Shown here: piece after piece, positions 52,686 to 60,334 of the stretch | Numbering within the stretch: position 1 is the stretch's first letter | Layout: every line of letters starts with the position of its first letter | Assembly (NCBI GenBank): GCA_963784995.1 | Contig: CAWATZ010000004.1 | Location: 372,001 to 436,000 of the forward strand | DNA length: 64,000 nucleotides | From: CAWATZ01 sp963784995 | GTDB lineage: Bacteria > Planctomycetota > Planctomycetia > Gemmatales > Gemmataceae | Direction: 5' to 3' | Translations under genes and position numbers: made by a program | The notes under the pieces: generated by a model | Told to the model about the DNA's origin: nothing | Databases searched by the model: none | The model's input: only the letters and a program-made list of their open reading frames with translations

Positions 52686-53672
52686 ATGGGCAGCCAGAGG
52701 ACCGAATGCGAGGTGAAGGTCGCGGGCACTCTGGACCTTGCCGCCTTGCTCAACCTGGGCGGCGAATTGCTTGGTCAGGGGACCCAGAAGGACACGTACC
52801 TGGCCGGCCACGACACCTGGCGCATCCGCGAGGAGAAGGGCACCTTCACCCTGACGCGCAAGGAGAACGACCTGGGTGAGACCGCCCGGGTGAAAGGGGT
52901 CTCCTCCCAGGTCATTTCCGAGGCCGAGGCCAAACAGCTGATCAAGGACCGCGGCCTCCGCGTTCAGGTCTGCAAGCAGCGGACCTGGGTGCGGCTGGAC
53001 ACCGCGGTGATCCGGCTCGACGAGGTCGAGTACCTGGGGTCGTTCATCGAGATCAGCGACCGGGACGAGGCCGCTCTCAAACAAACTCTCGCCACGCTGG
53101 GAATTGACTCGGGTCGGCTGATCAAGCAGAGCTACCTGGACCTGGCGATTGCCCGGTCGCTGCCGCGGTGGGTGCGGCTGGCCCTCCGGGTCCACGACCA
53201 GGTGGGCGAGCTGGCGTTCGGCATCACGTCCGGGATCTTGACCACCGTTGGCGTCCTGGTGGGAATGAACTCGGCGACGGCCTCGCCACTGGCCGTGATC
53301 GCGGGCCTGGTCTCGATCGCGACCGCGGACAGCTGTTCGGACGCCTTTGGCATGTACCTGGCCAAGGTTTCCGAGCGCGGCACACCGCGCAAGTCAGCGC
53401 TGCGTTACGCCCTGGCAACGCTCCTGGGCAAGGCCTTCTTCCCGCTGACGTTCCTGGTGCCGCTGCTCACCCTGCCGCTGGGCCTGGCCGTCGGGGTGAA
53501 CCTGGCCTGGGCGGCGCTGGGACTGGCCCTGCTGAGCGCGGAACAGGCCATCGTCGATCAGCAGCCCATTGGGCGGCGGATCGGCTGGAACCTCGGTCTG
53601 GCTTTCGTCATCGTGGTCAACTCCCTGCTGGCCGGGCTGCTGGTAGCGCACTTCCGGCACGGCGGCGAGTGA
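52686..53672 (+). CDS. CYTH domain fused to a VIT1/CCC1-like membrane domain
   Basis: The protein has 328 residues from the ATG at 52686 (CGAGAGGCGACC before it). Residues 6-160 form a CYTH-like triphosphate tunnel domain. ECEVKV gives the ExExK signature, WRIREEKGTFTLTRKE supplies the basic strands, and VEYLGSFIEIS the acidic ones. Residues about 165-328 are membrane-embedded with about five TM helices. FGITSGILTTVGVLVG and VIAGLVSIATADSCSDAFGM, then YLAKVSER, match the first helices of VIT1/CCC1-type iron/manganese transporters. The fusion suggests a membrane transporter or phosphate-handling module gated by a polyphosphate or nucleoside triphosphate ligand (inference). It is followed after 17 nt by a second CYTH gene. 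Confidence 0.7.
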   Translation: MGSQRTECEVKVAGTLDLAALLNLGGELLGQGTQKDTYLAGHDTWRIREEKGTFTLTRKENDLGETARVKGVSSQVISEAEAKQLIKDRGLRVQVCKQRTWVRLDTAVIRLDEVEYLGSFIEISDRDEAALKQTLATLGIDSGRLIKQSYLDLAIARSLPRWVRLALRVHDQVGELAFGITSGILTTVGVLVGMNSATASPLAVIAGLVSIATADSCSDAFGMYLAKVSERGTPRKSALRYALATLLGKAFFPLTFLVPLLTLPLGLAVGVNLAWAALGLALLSAEQAIVDQQPIGRRIGWNLGLAFVIVVNSLLAGLLVAHFRHGGE

Positions 53673-53689
53673 CCTGGAGGAGCGCGATC

Positions 53690-54790
53690 ATGACTGCACC
53701 CATCCATCGCATCGTGCTGACGGGCGGTCCGTGCGGCGGCAAGAGCACCTCGCTGGCCTCGATCACGGAACGGATGCAGGGGCTCGGCTTTCACGTCTAC
53801 CGCGTCCCGGAAACGGCCACGCTCCTGCTCGGGGCCGGCGTCAGCCTCAAGGATGCCTCGCTCAGCCAGCTCGTGGTTGTCCAGGAAGGCATCCTCCGCG
53901 TCATGATGGCCCTGGAAGACAACTTTGCCGCCATTGCCCGCGCCGCAGGTCGGCCCGCGCTGATCCTGTGCGACCGGGGCACGATGGACGTGTCGGCTTA
54001 CCTGCCGCGGGAGGCCTGGTCGGCGCTGCTGGACGAGCAGGACTGGACCACGGTCGAACTGCGCGACAAACGCTATGACGCGGTGATTCATCTGGTCACG
54101 GCCGCAGACGGCGCCGAGGCGTTCTACACGACGGAGAACAATGCCGTGCGTTCGGAGTCGGCCGAGCAGGCCCGGGTGCTGGATCAGCGGCTGCGCCAGG
54201 CCTGGGTCGGCCATCCGCACCTGCGGGTCATCGACAACGCCACCGACTTCGCCGGCAAGGTGCAGCGCGTGCTGGCCGCCATCAGTCACGTTGTCGGAGT
54301 CCCGCAACCGAGGGAGATCGAGCGCAAGTTCCTGATCCGCGGCGGCCGGGCGGCCAGGGAGGTGCCGGTCCACTTCGAGGAGATCGACATCGAACAGGTC
54401 TATCTTGTCGCCCCCGAGGGGACCGAAGCCCGAGTCCGGCGGCGCGGCCAGCACGGTTCGTCCACGTACACACACACCATCAAACGGCCTGCCGCGACGG
54501 CGGGCCAGCGGATCAAGATCGAGCATCCGATCACGGGTCGGGAATACATCGCCTTCCTGGCCCAGGCGGACCCGGCCCGCCGGCCCCTGAAGAAACGACG
54601 GCGCGTGTTCCTCTGGGCCAACCAGTACTTTGAATGGGACCTGTTCCTGGACCCCAGGCCCGGACTGGAACTGCTCGAGGTGGAGGTGGATTCGCTGGAC
54701 GCGCCCATCGAGCTGCCTCCCTTCCTGGACGTGGAAAAGGAAGTCACCGACGACCCGCGGTATTTCAATCATGCGCTGGCGCTGGGGTAG
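53690..54790 (+). CDS. AAA_28 ATPase/kinase fused to a CYTH domain (TTD14-like)
   Basis: The protein has 366 residues from the ATG at 53690, RBS GGAGGAG. The N-terminal P-loop domain (about 1-190) has Walker A GGPCGGKST and a CDRGTMDVSAYL motif like the DRG of nucleotide kinases, as in AAA_28. The C-terminal CYTH domain (about 203-365) starts EIERKFLI, a canonical ExExK, and continues with ARVRRRGQHGSSTYTHTIKR, GREYIAFLAQA, KKRRRVFLW, YFEWDLFLDP and LLEVEVDSLD. The same architecture occurs in animal TTD14 and in bacteria. It probably binds or hydrolyses GTP/ATP and a triphosphate or phosphoinositide-like ligand. It forms an operon with the CYTH-membrane protein 17 nt upstream. Confidence 0.85.
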   Translation: MTAPIHRIVLTGGPCGGKSTSLASITERMQGLGFHVYRVPETATLLLGAGVSLKDASLSQLVVVQEGILRVMMALEDNFAAIARAAGRPALILCDRGTMDVSAYLPREAWSALLDEQDWTTVELRDKRYDAVIHLVTAADGAEAFYTTENNAVRSESAEQARVLDQRLRQAWVGHPHLRVIDNATDFAGKVQRVLAAISHVVGVPQPREIERKFLIRGGRAAREVPVHFEEIDIEQVYLVAPEGTEARVRRRGQHGSSTYTHTIKRPAATAGQRIKIEHPITGREYIAFLAQADPARRPLKKRRRVFLWANQYFEWDLFLDPRPGLELLEVEVDSLDAPIELPPFLDVEKEVTDDPRYFNHALALG

Positions 54791-54799
54791 TGAGGGGCC

Positions 54800-54864
54800 G
54801 GCCGTAGCCGCAGGCTTTAGCCTGCGCCCGGTATCAGCGCAGGCTAAAGCCTGCGGCTACGGCC
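54800..54864. repeat. Inverted repeat, 28-nt perfect arms
   Basis: Arms 54800-54827 and 54837-54864, core GTAGCCGCAGGCTTTAGCCT, pair perfectly around 9 nt. It starts 9 nt after the stop of the AAA_28-CYTH gene and may serve as its transcript-end hairpin. Confidence 0.9.
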
Positions 54865-55029
54865 CTCTCTTCCTGATCGGCGCGCCCGAGGATTCGAGTT
54901 TGCCACAGATTTCCACGGATTTCCTAGTTCGCGCTTGCGTCGGCCACCGGCAAAGTCGATAATCTCGGCATAACCCGCACTCCGCCCCGGTCGCTGCGCT
55001 ATCCGCCCTCGACGAAGGAGCAAGTTGCC

Positions 55030-56016
55030 ATGAGGCACAGTCGATGGTTGCTGGTCGTCTCGGCCCTGGTCCTGTCCGTGGCGGAAGTTCATGGCCAGCT
55101 GATCATTCGCAACGCCGGCTTTTTCCCCGCCTACAACGGCTACTACGGCGCCTTCAACTACAGCACCCGCCTCGGTCACGGCCGGCTGTCGCTGGGCCTC
55201 GGCGGCTATGGCTTCGGCGGCTTTTACGGTCCCGGCTTCTACGGTCCCGGTTTCTACCCCGGCTACTACGGCGGCTTCAGCCAGACCACCATCATCTACA
55301 ATCCGCAGCCGATCTACGTCCCGGTCGCGGTCCCCGTCCCGGTGGCTGTCGATCCACTCGATCAGCTGGCCCTGGACGTGCTGCCCCCGGACGCGCTGGC
55401 CCTGGCCCGGCTTCGTCGGCCGTGGCTGGGGATGCAGCCGCCCGCCCAGCCGCCGCCCCAGCCGCCCGCCCAGCCGCCCCGGCAGCCGCCCCAACCACCG
55501 CCGCAGCCGCCCAAACAGCCGCCGCCGCCCAGGCAGCCGCCGGCCCCCGAGAAGAAACCGGTGGTGGACGAGTACGCCCGGCAAATCGAGCTGGGCAAAC
55601 GAGCCTTCGCGGGCCGCTCCTACGGCAAGGCGGCCCAGCATTTCCGGCTGGCGATCCAGGCCAATCCGAAGATGGCCGAGGCCCAGTTCCTCCTGGTCCA
55701 GGCCCAGTTCGCCCTGGGCAAATATCCCGACGCGGTCGATGCCATCGACGCCGGCATGGCCCTGCAGCCGGACTGGCCCACGGCCCGCTTTCGGCCGCGC
55801 GACCTGTACGGTGCCAACGCCATCGACTGCACCGAACACCTGCGCCAGCTCGACCAGATTGTCCAGGCCAATCCCAATGATTCACTTTTGCTCTTCCTGT
55901 ATGCCTACCAGTTGTGGTTTGATGGCCGACGGGAAGAAGCGCGGGTCTGGTTCCGCAAGGCCCTCCCCGGATCGGCCAAGCCGGACCTGATCCAGCGTTT
56001 CCTCCGCGCCGTTTGA
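55030..56016 (+). CDS. Secreted Gly/Tyr-rich, proline-rich TPR protein
   Basis: The protein has 328 residues. The ATG at 55030 follows AAGGAGCAAGTTGCC. A signal peptide (residues 1-23, LLVVSALVLSVAEVHG) is followed by a Gly/Tyr/Phe-rich stretch (YGFGGFYGPGFYGPGFYPGY), a short hydrophobic segment, then a long Pro/Gln linker (about 135-180, PPQPPAQPPRQPP), and a C-terminal TPR-like domain (about 185-328: GKRAFAGRSYGKAAQHFRLA, AEAQFLLVQAQFALGKYPDA, FLYAYQLWFDGRREEARVWF). A low-complexity surface-binding part plus a protein-interaction part suggests a periplasmic or envelope scaffold. The same layout recurs in Gemmataceae. Confidence 0.75.
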   Translation: MRHSRWLLVVSALVLSVAEVHGQLIIRNAGFFPAYNGYYGAFNYSTRLGHGRLSLGLGGYGFGGFYGPGFYGPGFYPGYYGGFSQTTIIYNPQPIYVPVAVPVPVAVDPLDQLALDVLPPDALALARLRRPWLGMQPPAQPPPQPPAQPPRQPPQPPPQPPKQPPPPRQPPAPEKKPVVDEYARQIELGKRAFAGRSYGKAAQHFRLAIQANPKMAEAQFLLVQAQFALGKYPDAVDAIDAGMALQPDWPTARFRPRDLYGANAIDCTEHLRQLDQIVQANPNDSLLLFLYAYQLWFDGRREEARVWFRKALPGSAKPDLIQRFLRAV

Positions 56017-56098
56017 TCTCCCGCTCCGGACGTACGGGAGCGCTCCCGGGCGATAGGGCCCAGGAGGAGAAGGCAACCGAGGACCACGTAACCGACTC

Positions 56099-58027
56099 AT
56101 GCTCCTGCTGAGCTGCTCCGATCTTTCGCGCGGCTTCGATGCCGAGCCGTTGTTTCGCCACGTTGGCTTTGAACTGCATGCGGGCGAGCGTGCCGGCCTG
56201 GTCGGGCCCAATGGCGTCGGCAAGACCACCTTGCTGCGTCTGCTGGCCGGCCTGGACCGTCCCGACACCGGCGAGGTGCGCCTGCACGCCGGCGGCCGCG
56301 TCGCCTTGCTCAAGCAGCAGCCGGACTTTGTTCCGGGCCGGACTCTGTTCGACGAGGCCCGCACCGCCCTGGACGAACTGCTGGCCGCCCAGGACGACCT
56401 GATCCGCACCGCCGAGGCCCTGGCAAAGGCCACCGAGGACGCCCAGCGCAAGAGCCTGGCCGCTCGCTACGATCGGCTCAACGAACTGCTCCGCCACCAC
56501 GACGCCTACACCATCGACCACAAGATCGAGCAGGTGCTGGACGGCCTGGGTTTTCCCCGCGAGGACTTCAAGCGCTCGGTGGACACCTTCAGCGGCGGCC
56601 AGCAGAGCCGGCTGATGCTGGCCAAGCTGCTGCTGGCCGCCCCCGACGTGATGCTTCTCGACGAGCCGAGCAACCATCTCGACATCGACACCACCCGCTG
56701 GCTGGAGCAGTACCTGGCCAAACAGCCCGAGGCCATGCTGATCGTCAGCCACGACCGCTATTTCCTGGACCGCGTGGTCACCAAGGTGTTCGAGCTGAGC
56801 CCCACCCGGATGACTGGCTACCCGGGCAACTTCCAGAAATACTGGCAGCTGCGGCAGGAGCGCTACGAGCAGGAGCTGCGTGCCTGGGAGTCGCAGCGGG
56901 AACACATCGAGAAGCAGGAAGAGTACATCCGGCGGGTACATTACGGCCAGCTGCACAAGCAGGCGGCCTCGCGGCAGAAGGCCCTGGATCGGCTGGAACG
57001 GCTGGATCGGCCGACGCTGATCGAGGCGCCGAAGATGCACTTCGGCGAGGTCCGGCGCAGCGGCGACATTGTGCTGGACGTCGAGGGCCTGTCAAAGGCT
57101 TACGACCGGCCGTTGTTCCGCAACCTGAGCTTCCAGCTGACCCGCGGCCGGCGGCTGGGCATCATGGGTCCCAACGGCAGCGGCAAGACGACGCTGCTGC
57201 GCTTGCTGCTGGACCAGGAGGAGCCCGATTCCGGTTCCGTCAAGCACGGCATGCTGGTCGAACTCGGCTACTACGACCAGCACCTCAAGACGCTGGCCCC
57301 GGACAAGCCGGTCATCGAGGCGGTCTGGCCGGAGGGCGACGACAAGGCCAGCGAGCAGGGGATGCGCGACCTGCTGGGCCGATTTGGTCTGATGGGCGAT
57401 CAGGTCTTCCAGAAGGTCGGGGCCCTCTCCGGCGGCGAGAAGAGCCGGGCGGCCCTGGCCCGGCTGGTGCTGCTGGGCGTCAACGTCCTGGTCCTGGACG
57501 AGCCGACCAACCACCTCGATCTGTGGGCCTGCGACGCTCTGGAAGAGGCCCTGCGTCAGTTTGAGGGCACCTGCATCGTCGTCAGCCACGATCGCTATTT
57601 CCTCAACAAGGTCGTCGATCTGCTGATCGTGCTGGACCTGCAAGGCAACGCCCAGGTGATTCACGGCAACTACGACACCTACGAGCTGATGCGGGCCCAG
57701 CAGGAAGCGGCCCGGACCGAGGCCGAGGCCCGCAAGAAAGAGGCCGCCCCCGCCAGGGCGGCGAGCAACAATCGGCCGGCCCAGCCAGCCGGCCAGCAAC
57801 CGCAGAAACGCAAGCGCAAGTATCCGTATCGGAAGGCGTCCGACCTGGAAGTGGAGATTGCCGAGCTGGAGCAGGAGCTGGCCGACCTGGAAGCGCAGCT
57901 GGCCTCGCCCGAGCTGTACCGCGACGGCGAGAAGGTCAAGCAGACCACGCGCTCCTTTGAGGAAAGCAAGGCGGCGCTTCAGCGGCTGTACGAGCACTGG
58001 GAAGAGGCGATCGAACTGAATGGGTGA
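56099..58027 (+). CDS. ABC-F family ATPase
   Basis: The protein has 642 residues, soluble, with two ABC cassettes and no membrane domain. Cassette 1: Walker A GPNGVGKTT (about 36-44), signature FSGGQQSR, Walker B VMLLDEPSNHLD. Cassette 2: GPNGSGKTT, LSGGEKSR, VLVLDEPTNHLD. An arm/linker helix region lies between (KQEEYIRRVHYGQLHKQAAS). The C-terminus is a Lys/Arg-rich linker then a coiled coil (KASDLEVEIAELEQELADLE), as in Uup/ABCF proteins that act on ribosomes or branched DNA. It starts at ATG 56099 without a strong RBS. A 109-bp inverted repeat begins 4 nt after the stop. Confidence 0.93.
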   Translation: MLLLSCSDLSRGFDAEPLFRHVGFELHAGERAGLVGPNGVGKTTLLRLLAGLDRPDTGEVRLHAGGRVALLKQQPDFVPGRTLFDEARTALDELLAAQDDLIRTAEALAKATEDAQRKSLAARYDRLNELLRHHDAYTIDHKIEQVLDGLGFPREDFKRSVDTFSGGQQSRLMLAKLLLAAPDVMLLDEPSNHLDIDTTRWLEQYLAKQPEAMLIVSHDRYFLDRVVTKVFELSPTRMTGYPGNFQKYWQLRQERYEQELRAWESQREHIEKQEEYIRRVHYGQLHKQAASRQKALDRLERLDRPTLIEAPKMHFGEVRRSGDIVLDVEGLSKAYDRPLFRNLSFQLTRGRRLGIMGPNGSGKTTLLRLLLDQEEPDSGSVKHGMLVELGYYDQHLKTLAPDKPVIEAVWPEGDDKASEQGMRDLLGRFGLMGDQVFQKVGALSGGEKSRAALARLVLLGVNVLVLDEPTNHLDLWACDALEEALRQFEGTCIVVSHDRYFLNKVVDLLIVLDLQGNAQVIHGNYDTYELMRAQQEAARTEAEARKKEAAPARAASNNRPAQPAGQQPQKRKRKYPYRKASDLEVEIAELEQELADLEAQLASPELYRDGEKVKQTTRSFEESKAALQRLYEHWEEAIELNG

Positions 58028-58031
58028 GGCA

Positions 58032-58140
58032 GCGGACCCAGGGCTCACGCCCTGGTCTATTAACTGTCGCCCCTTCGGGGCTGAAGATCAGCCCCGAAGG
58101 GGCGACAGTTAATAGACCAGGGCGTGAGCCCTGGGTCCGC
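58032..58140. repeat. 109-bp inverted repeat, 51-nt perfect arms
   Basis: Arms 58032-58082 and 58090-58140 are exact reverse complements over 51 nt around a 7-nt loop. Each arm is made of two palindromic words (CCAGGGCTCACGCCCTGG; GCCCCTTCGGGGC) joined by TCTATTAACTGTC. It fills the gap between the ABC-F and kinase-phosphatase genes almost completely. Confidence 0.95.
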
Positions 58141-58159
58141 AGTCCGGAAGGGGAACCGG

Positions 58160-59497
58160 ATGCAAATCACGATTCCCGATCTGTCGCTGGTTCTGCTGGT
58201 CGGCGCGTCCGGCTGCGGCAAATCCACGTTCGCGCGCCGCCATTTCCAGACCACGGAGGTTCTGTCGTCGGACTTCTTCCGGGCTCTGATCTGCGATGAC
58301 GCCGGCAGCCAGGCGGTCAACGGCGACGCCTTCGAGGTGCTGCATCTGCTGACGGCCAAACGGCTCTACTGGCGACGCTTCACGGTCGTCGATGCCACCA
58401 ACGTCAAGTCCGACGCCCGCCGGCCGCTGCTGGGCCTGGCCCGGCGCTATCACTTCCTGACCACCGCCATCATCTTCAACCTCCCCGAGCAGGAGTGTCA
58501 GGAGCGTAACCTCAAGCGAACCGAACGGCTGGTGCCCGGCGACGTGGTCCAGCTGCACCACCAGCTCTTGCAGCAGACCCTGCCCCAGCTGCAGCATGAG
58601 CACTTCGACCAGCTCGTCGTTCTGTCGTCGCCGGAAGAGGTCGAGCGCCTTGAGATCCAGCGGCGGCGCATGCCTTTCGATCGCCAGGAAGAGCGTGGCC
58701 CGTTCGACATTGTTGGCGACGTTCACGGCTGTTATGACGAACTGCTGGCCCTGCTTGGTCAGCTTGGTTACCAGGTCCAGCGGCAGGAAGGTCCCAGCGG
58801 CGAGCCGACTTATGCCGCCCATTCCCCGCCGGGGCGCAAATTGATTTTCGTCGGCGACCTGATTGATCGCGGCCCGCGCTCCGTGGACGTGCTACGATTG
58901 GTCATGGCCCTGGCGGTGCAGGGGCTGGCCCTGGTAGTGACCGGCAACCACGATGACAAGCTGCGGCGTTACCTGGAGGGTCGGGACGTCAAGGTCGGTC
59001 ATGGGCTGGCCCAGACGCTGGCCGAGCTGGAGCAGGAGCCCCTGGCGTTCCATGAGCGGGTGTTGGCCTTCCTGAGCGAGTTGCCCGGCCATTATCTGCT
59101 GGACGGCGGCCATCTGTGCGTGGCCCATGCCGGGCTGCGGGAGGACCTGCAAGGACGCGAATCGAGGCGGGTGCGGGCGTTTTCCCTCTACGGCGAGACG
59201 ACCGGCGAGGTGGACGAGCACGGTCTGCCGATCCGCGGCGACTGGGGCCGGGCCTACACCGGGCGGGCCCTGGTGATTCACGGCCATACGCCCGTGGCCC
59301 GGCCGGAATGGCTCAACCGGACGATCAACATCGATACCGGGTGTGTTTTTGGCGGCCGCCTGACGGCCCTGCGCTATCCCGAGAAGGAACTGGTGAGCGT
59401 ACCGGCCAGGCGGGTCTATTCGGTGGCGCCGCGTCCCTTTCTGCCGGCTGGCGAAGGCGCGGCGCCCATTCCAGGAGATCAGGGAGGTCAGACGTGA
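58160..59497 (+). CDS. Pnkp-like polynucleotide kinase-phosphatase without ligase domain
   Basis: The protein has 445 residues from the ATG at 58160 (GGAAGGGGAACCGG before it). N-terminal P-loop kinase: GASGCGKSTF (about 16-25), LSSDFFRALICDD and FTVVDATNV. C-terminal binuclear metallophosphatase (about 190-420): GDVHGC, FVGDLIDRGP, TGNHDD, VAHAGL, VIHGHTPVARPEW and NIDTGCVFGGRLTALR. This is the order of bacterial Pnkp of the Pnkp/Hen1 RNA-repair system. Full Pnkp is about twice as long and ends in an adenylyltransferase domain, which is absent here, and no hen1 gene is adjacent. It is probably a 5'-kinase and 2',3'-phosphatase for RNA or DNA ends. The stop overlaps the next start. Confidence 0.85.
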   Translation: MQITIPDLSLVLLVGASGCGKSTFARRHFQTTEVLSSDFFRALICDDAGSQAVNGDAFEVLHLLTAKRLYWRRFTVVDATNVKSDARRPLLGLARRYHFLTTAIIFNLPEQECQERNLKRTERLVPGDVVQLHHQLLQQTLPQLQHEHFDQLVVLSSPEEVERLEIQRRRMPFDRQEERGPFDIVGDVHGCYDELLALLGQLGYQVQRQEGPSGEPTYAAHSPPGRKLIFVGDLIDRGPRSVDVLRLVMALAVQGLALVVTGNHDDKLRRYLEGRDVKVGHGLAQTLAELEQEPLAFHERVLAFLSELPGHYLLDGGHLCVAHAGLREDLQGRESRRVRAFSLYGETTGEVDEHGLPIRGDWGRAYTGRALVIHGHTPVARPEWLNRTINIDTGCVFGGRLTALRYPEKELVSVPARRVYSVAPRPFLPAGEGAAPIPGDQGGQT

Positions 59498-59949
59498 AGC
59501 GCTGGAAGCTGCCGGTCCGGTGGCTGGTGCCGTTCCTGCTCGGCGTCGTCGTCGGCGTCGGGACCGCCGCCCTGTTCCTGGCCCGTCCCCCCCTCTGGGC
59601 CAGGCCGTTCGGGACGCTGGCGCGCCGGATCGAGGCGACCATTTACCTGCCCACGCGGAACAACGGCAACAAACCCTTCAGCGAGGAGCAGTGGCACGCC
59701 GCCTTGCAGGTGCTGGTGGCAGAGTTTGGCGGGGCCACCATCGGTCCGCCGATGGAGGGATACTGGTCCGACAAGGGCCGACTGTTCCGCGAGCCGGTCC
59801 GTCTGGTGACAGTCAGTTTCGATCCGGAACGGCTGAAGCGGTTCCGGCAACTGGTCCGCGAGGTGGCCCGGCGGCTGGGCCAGGAGAGCATTTACACGCG
59901 CTTCGAGGAGCCGCGCATCGAGCTGTCGGACCCCAAAGACGAAGTTTGA
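59494..59949 (+). CDS. Single-span membrane protein coupled to the kinase-phosphatase
   Basis: The protein has 151 residues from a GTG at 59494 that overlaps the preceding TGA (GTGA), with AGGGAGG 8 nt upstream; translation is probably coupled. Residues 12-31 form one TM helix (WLVPFLLGVVVGVGTAALFL). The remainder is soluble: ATIYLPTRNNGNKPFSEEQW, LQVLVAEFGGATIGPPMEGY, VSFDPERLKRFRQLVREVAR and RFEEPRIELSDP. It has an alpha/beta character with no recognised family. Whether it tethers the kinase-phosphatase to the membrane is speculation from gene order. Confidence 0.75.
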   Translation: MKRWKLPVRWLVPFLLGVVVGVGTAALFLARPPLWARPFGTLARRIEATIYLPTRNNGNKPFSEEQWHAALQVLVAEFGGATIGPPMEGYWSDKGRLFREPVRLVTVSFDPERLKRFRQLVREVARRLGQESIYTRFEEPRIELSDPKDEV

Positions 59950-59983
59950 GTTGCTCGACCCTGCCCACGCGGCGGCGAAATCC

Positions 59984-59989
59984 TATAAT
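59984..59989 (+). promoter_or_regulatory. Candidate -10 box TATAAT before the CRISPR-like repeats
   Basis: A perfect TATAAT lies 3 nt before the first 37-nt repeat. The hexamer 17 nt upstream (CTGCCC) is a poor -35. If used, transcription would start inside the first repeat and read into the small protein at 60117. Confidence 0.4.
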
Positions 59990-59992
59990 AGG

Positions 59993-60102
59993 GTTGAATG
60001 GCGGATTCCAACACAACAAGGATTGAAACTCTGGAGCGAGGAGATGGCCAACTCTCCCAACTCCCGTTGAAAGGCGGATTCCAAGACAACAAGGATTGAA
60101 AC
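59993..60102 (+). repeat. CRISPR-like pair of 37-nt direct repeats with 36-nt spacer
   Basis: Repeat 1 (59993-60029) and repeat 2 (60066-60102) both run GTTGAA(T/A)GGCGGATTCC ... CAAGGATTGAAAC and differ at two positions. Length, spacing and the GATTGAAAC end are those of CRISPR repeats. However, there are only two, no cas gene is in the window, and the 36-nt spacer (with ATGGCC AACTCTCCC) resembles the sequence after repeat 2, which is the RBS and start of the gene at 60117. A duplicated gene leader is therefore an alternative explanation. Confidence 0.6.
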
Positions 60103-60116
60103 TCGGAGCCGAGGAC

Positions 60117-60323
60117 ATGACCAGTTCTCCCGACACTCCCAACGAGCCCAAGCCGCACGTACACAAGGAATACGAAGATCCTCATTATCACGATGAGGAC
60201 GAGGTCGCCCCGGTGGAAGATGGCGAGCAGCACAGCGGCCAGGCTGGGGCCAGGAAACCGAGCCGCGGCAAGGGCTCGGCTCGGCGTCCGCCTCCTCCTC
60301 GCCGGCGCTTTTACGACGATTGA
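60117..60323 (+). CDS. Small acidic/His-rich protein with basic tail
   Basis: The protein has 68 residues from the ATG at 60117, with GGAG and GAGG just upstream; the start lies 14 nt after the second CRISPR-like repeat. The first two thirds are acidic and His-rich (HVHKEYEDPHYHDEDEVAP). The tail is basic and Pro-rich (RGKGSARRPPPPRRRFYDD). It has no TM helix or signal peptide and is probably disordered. The His/Asp cluster could bind metal. A homologous but truncated start (ATG at 60043, eight codons then TGA) sits between the two repeats. It is followed after 11 nt by the aldolase gene. Confidence 0.6.
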   Translation: MTSSPDTPNEPKPHVHKEYEDPHYHDEDEVAPVEDGEQHSGQAGARKPSRGKGSARRPPPPRRRFYDD

Positions 60324-60334
60324 GAGAACCACGT

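Noticed and set aside
59993..60102. Annotating the 37-nt repeats as a confirmed CRISPR array
   Set aside because: Only two repeats, no cas genes and a spacer resembling the adjacent gene start. It is kept as CRISPR-like only.
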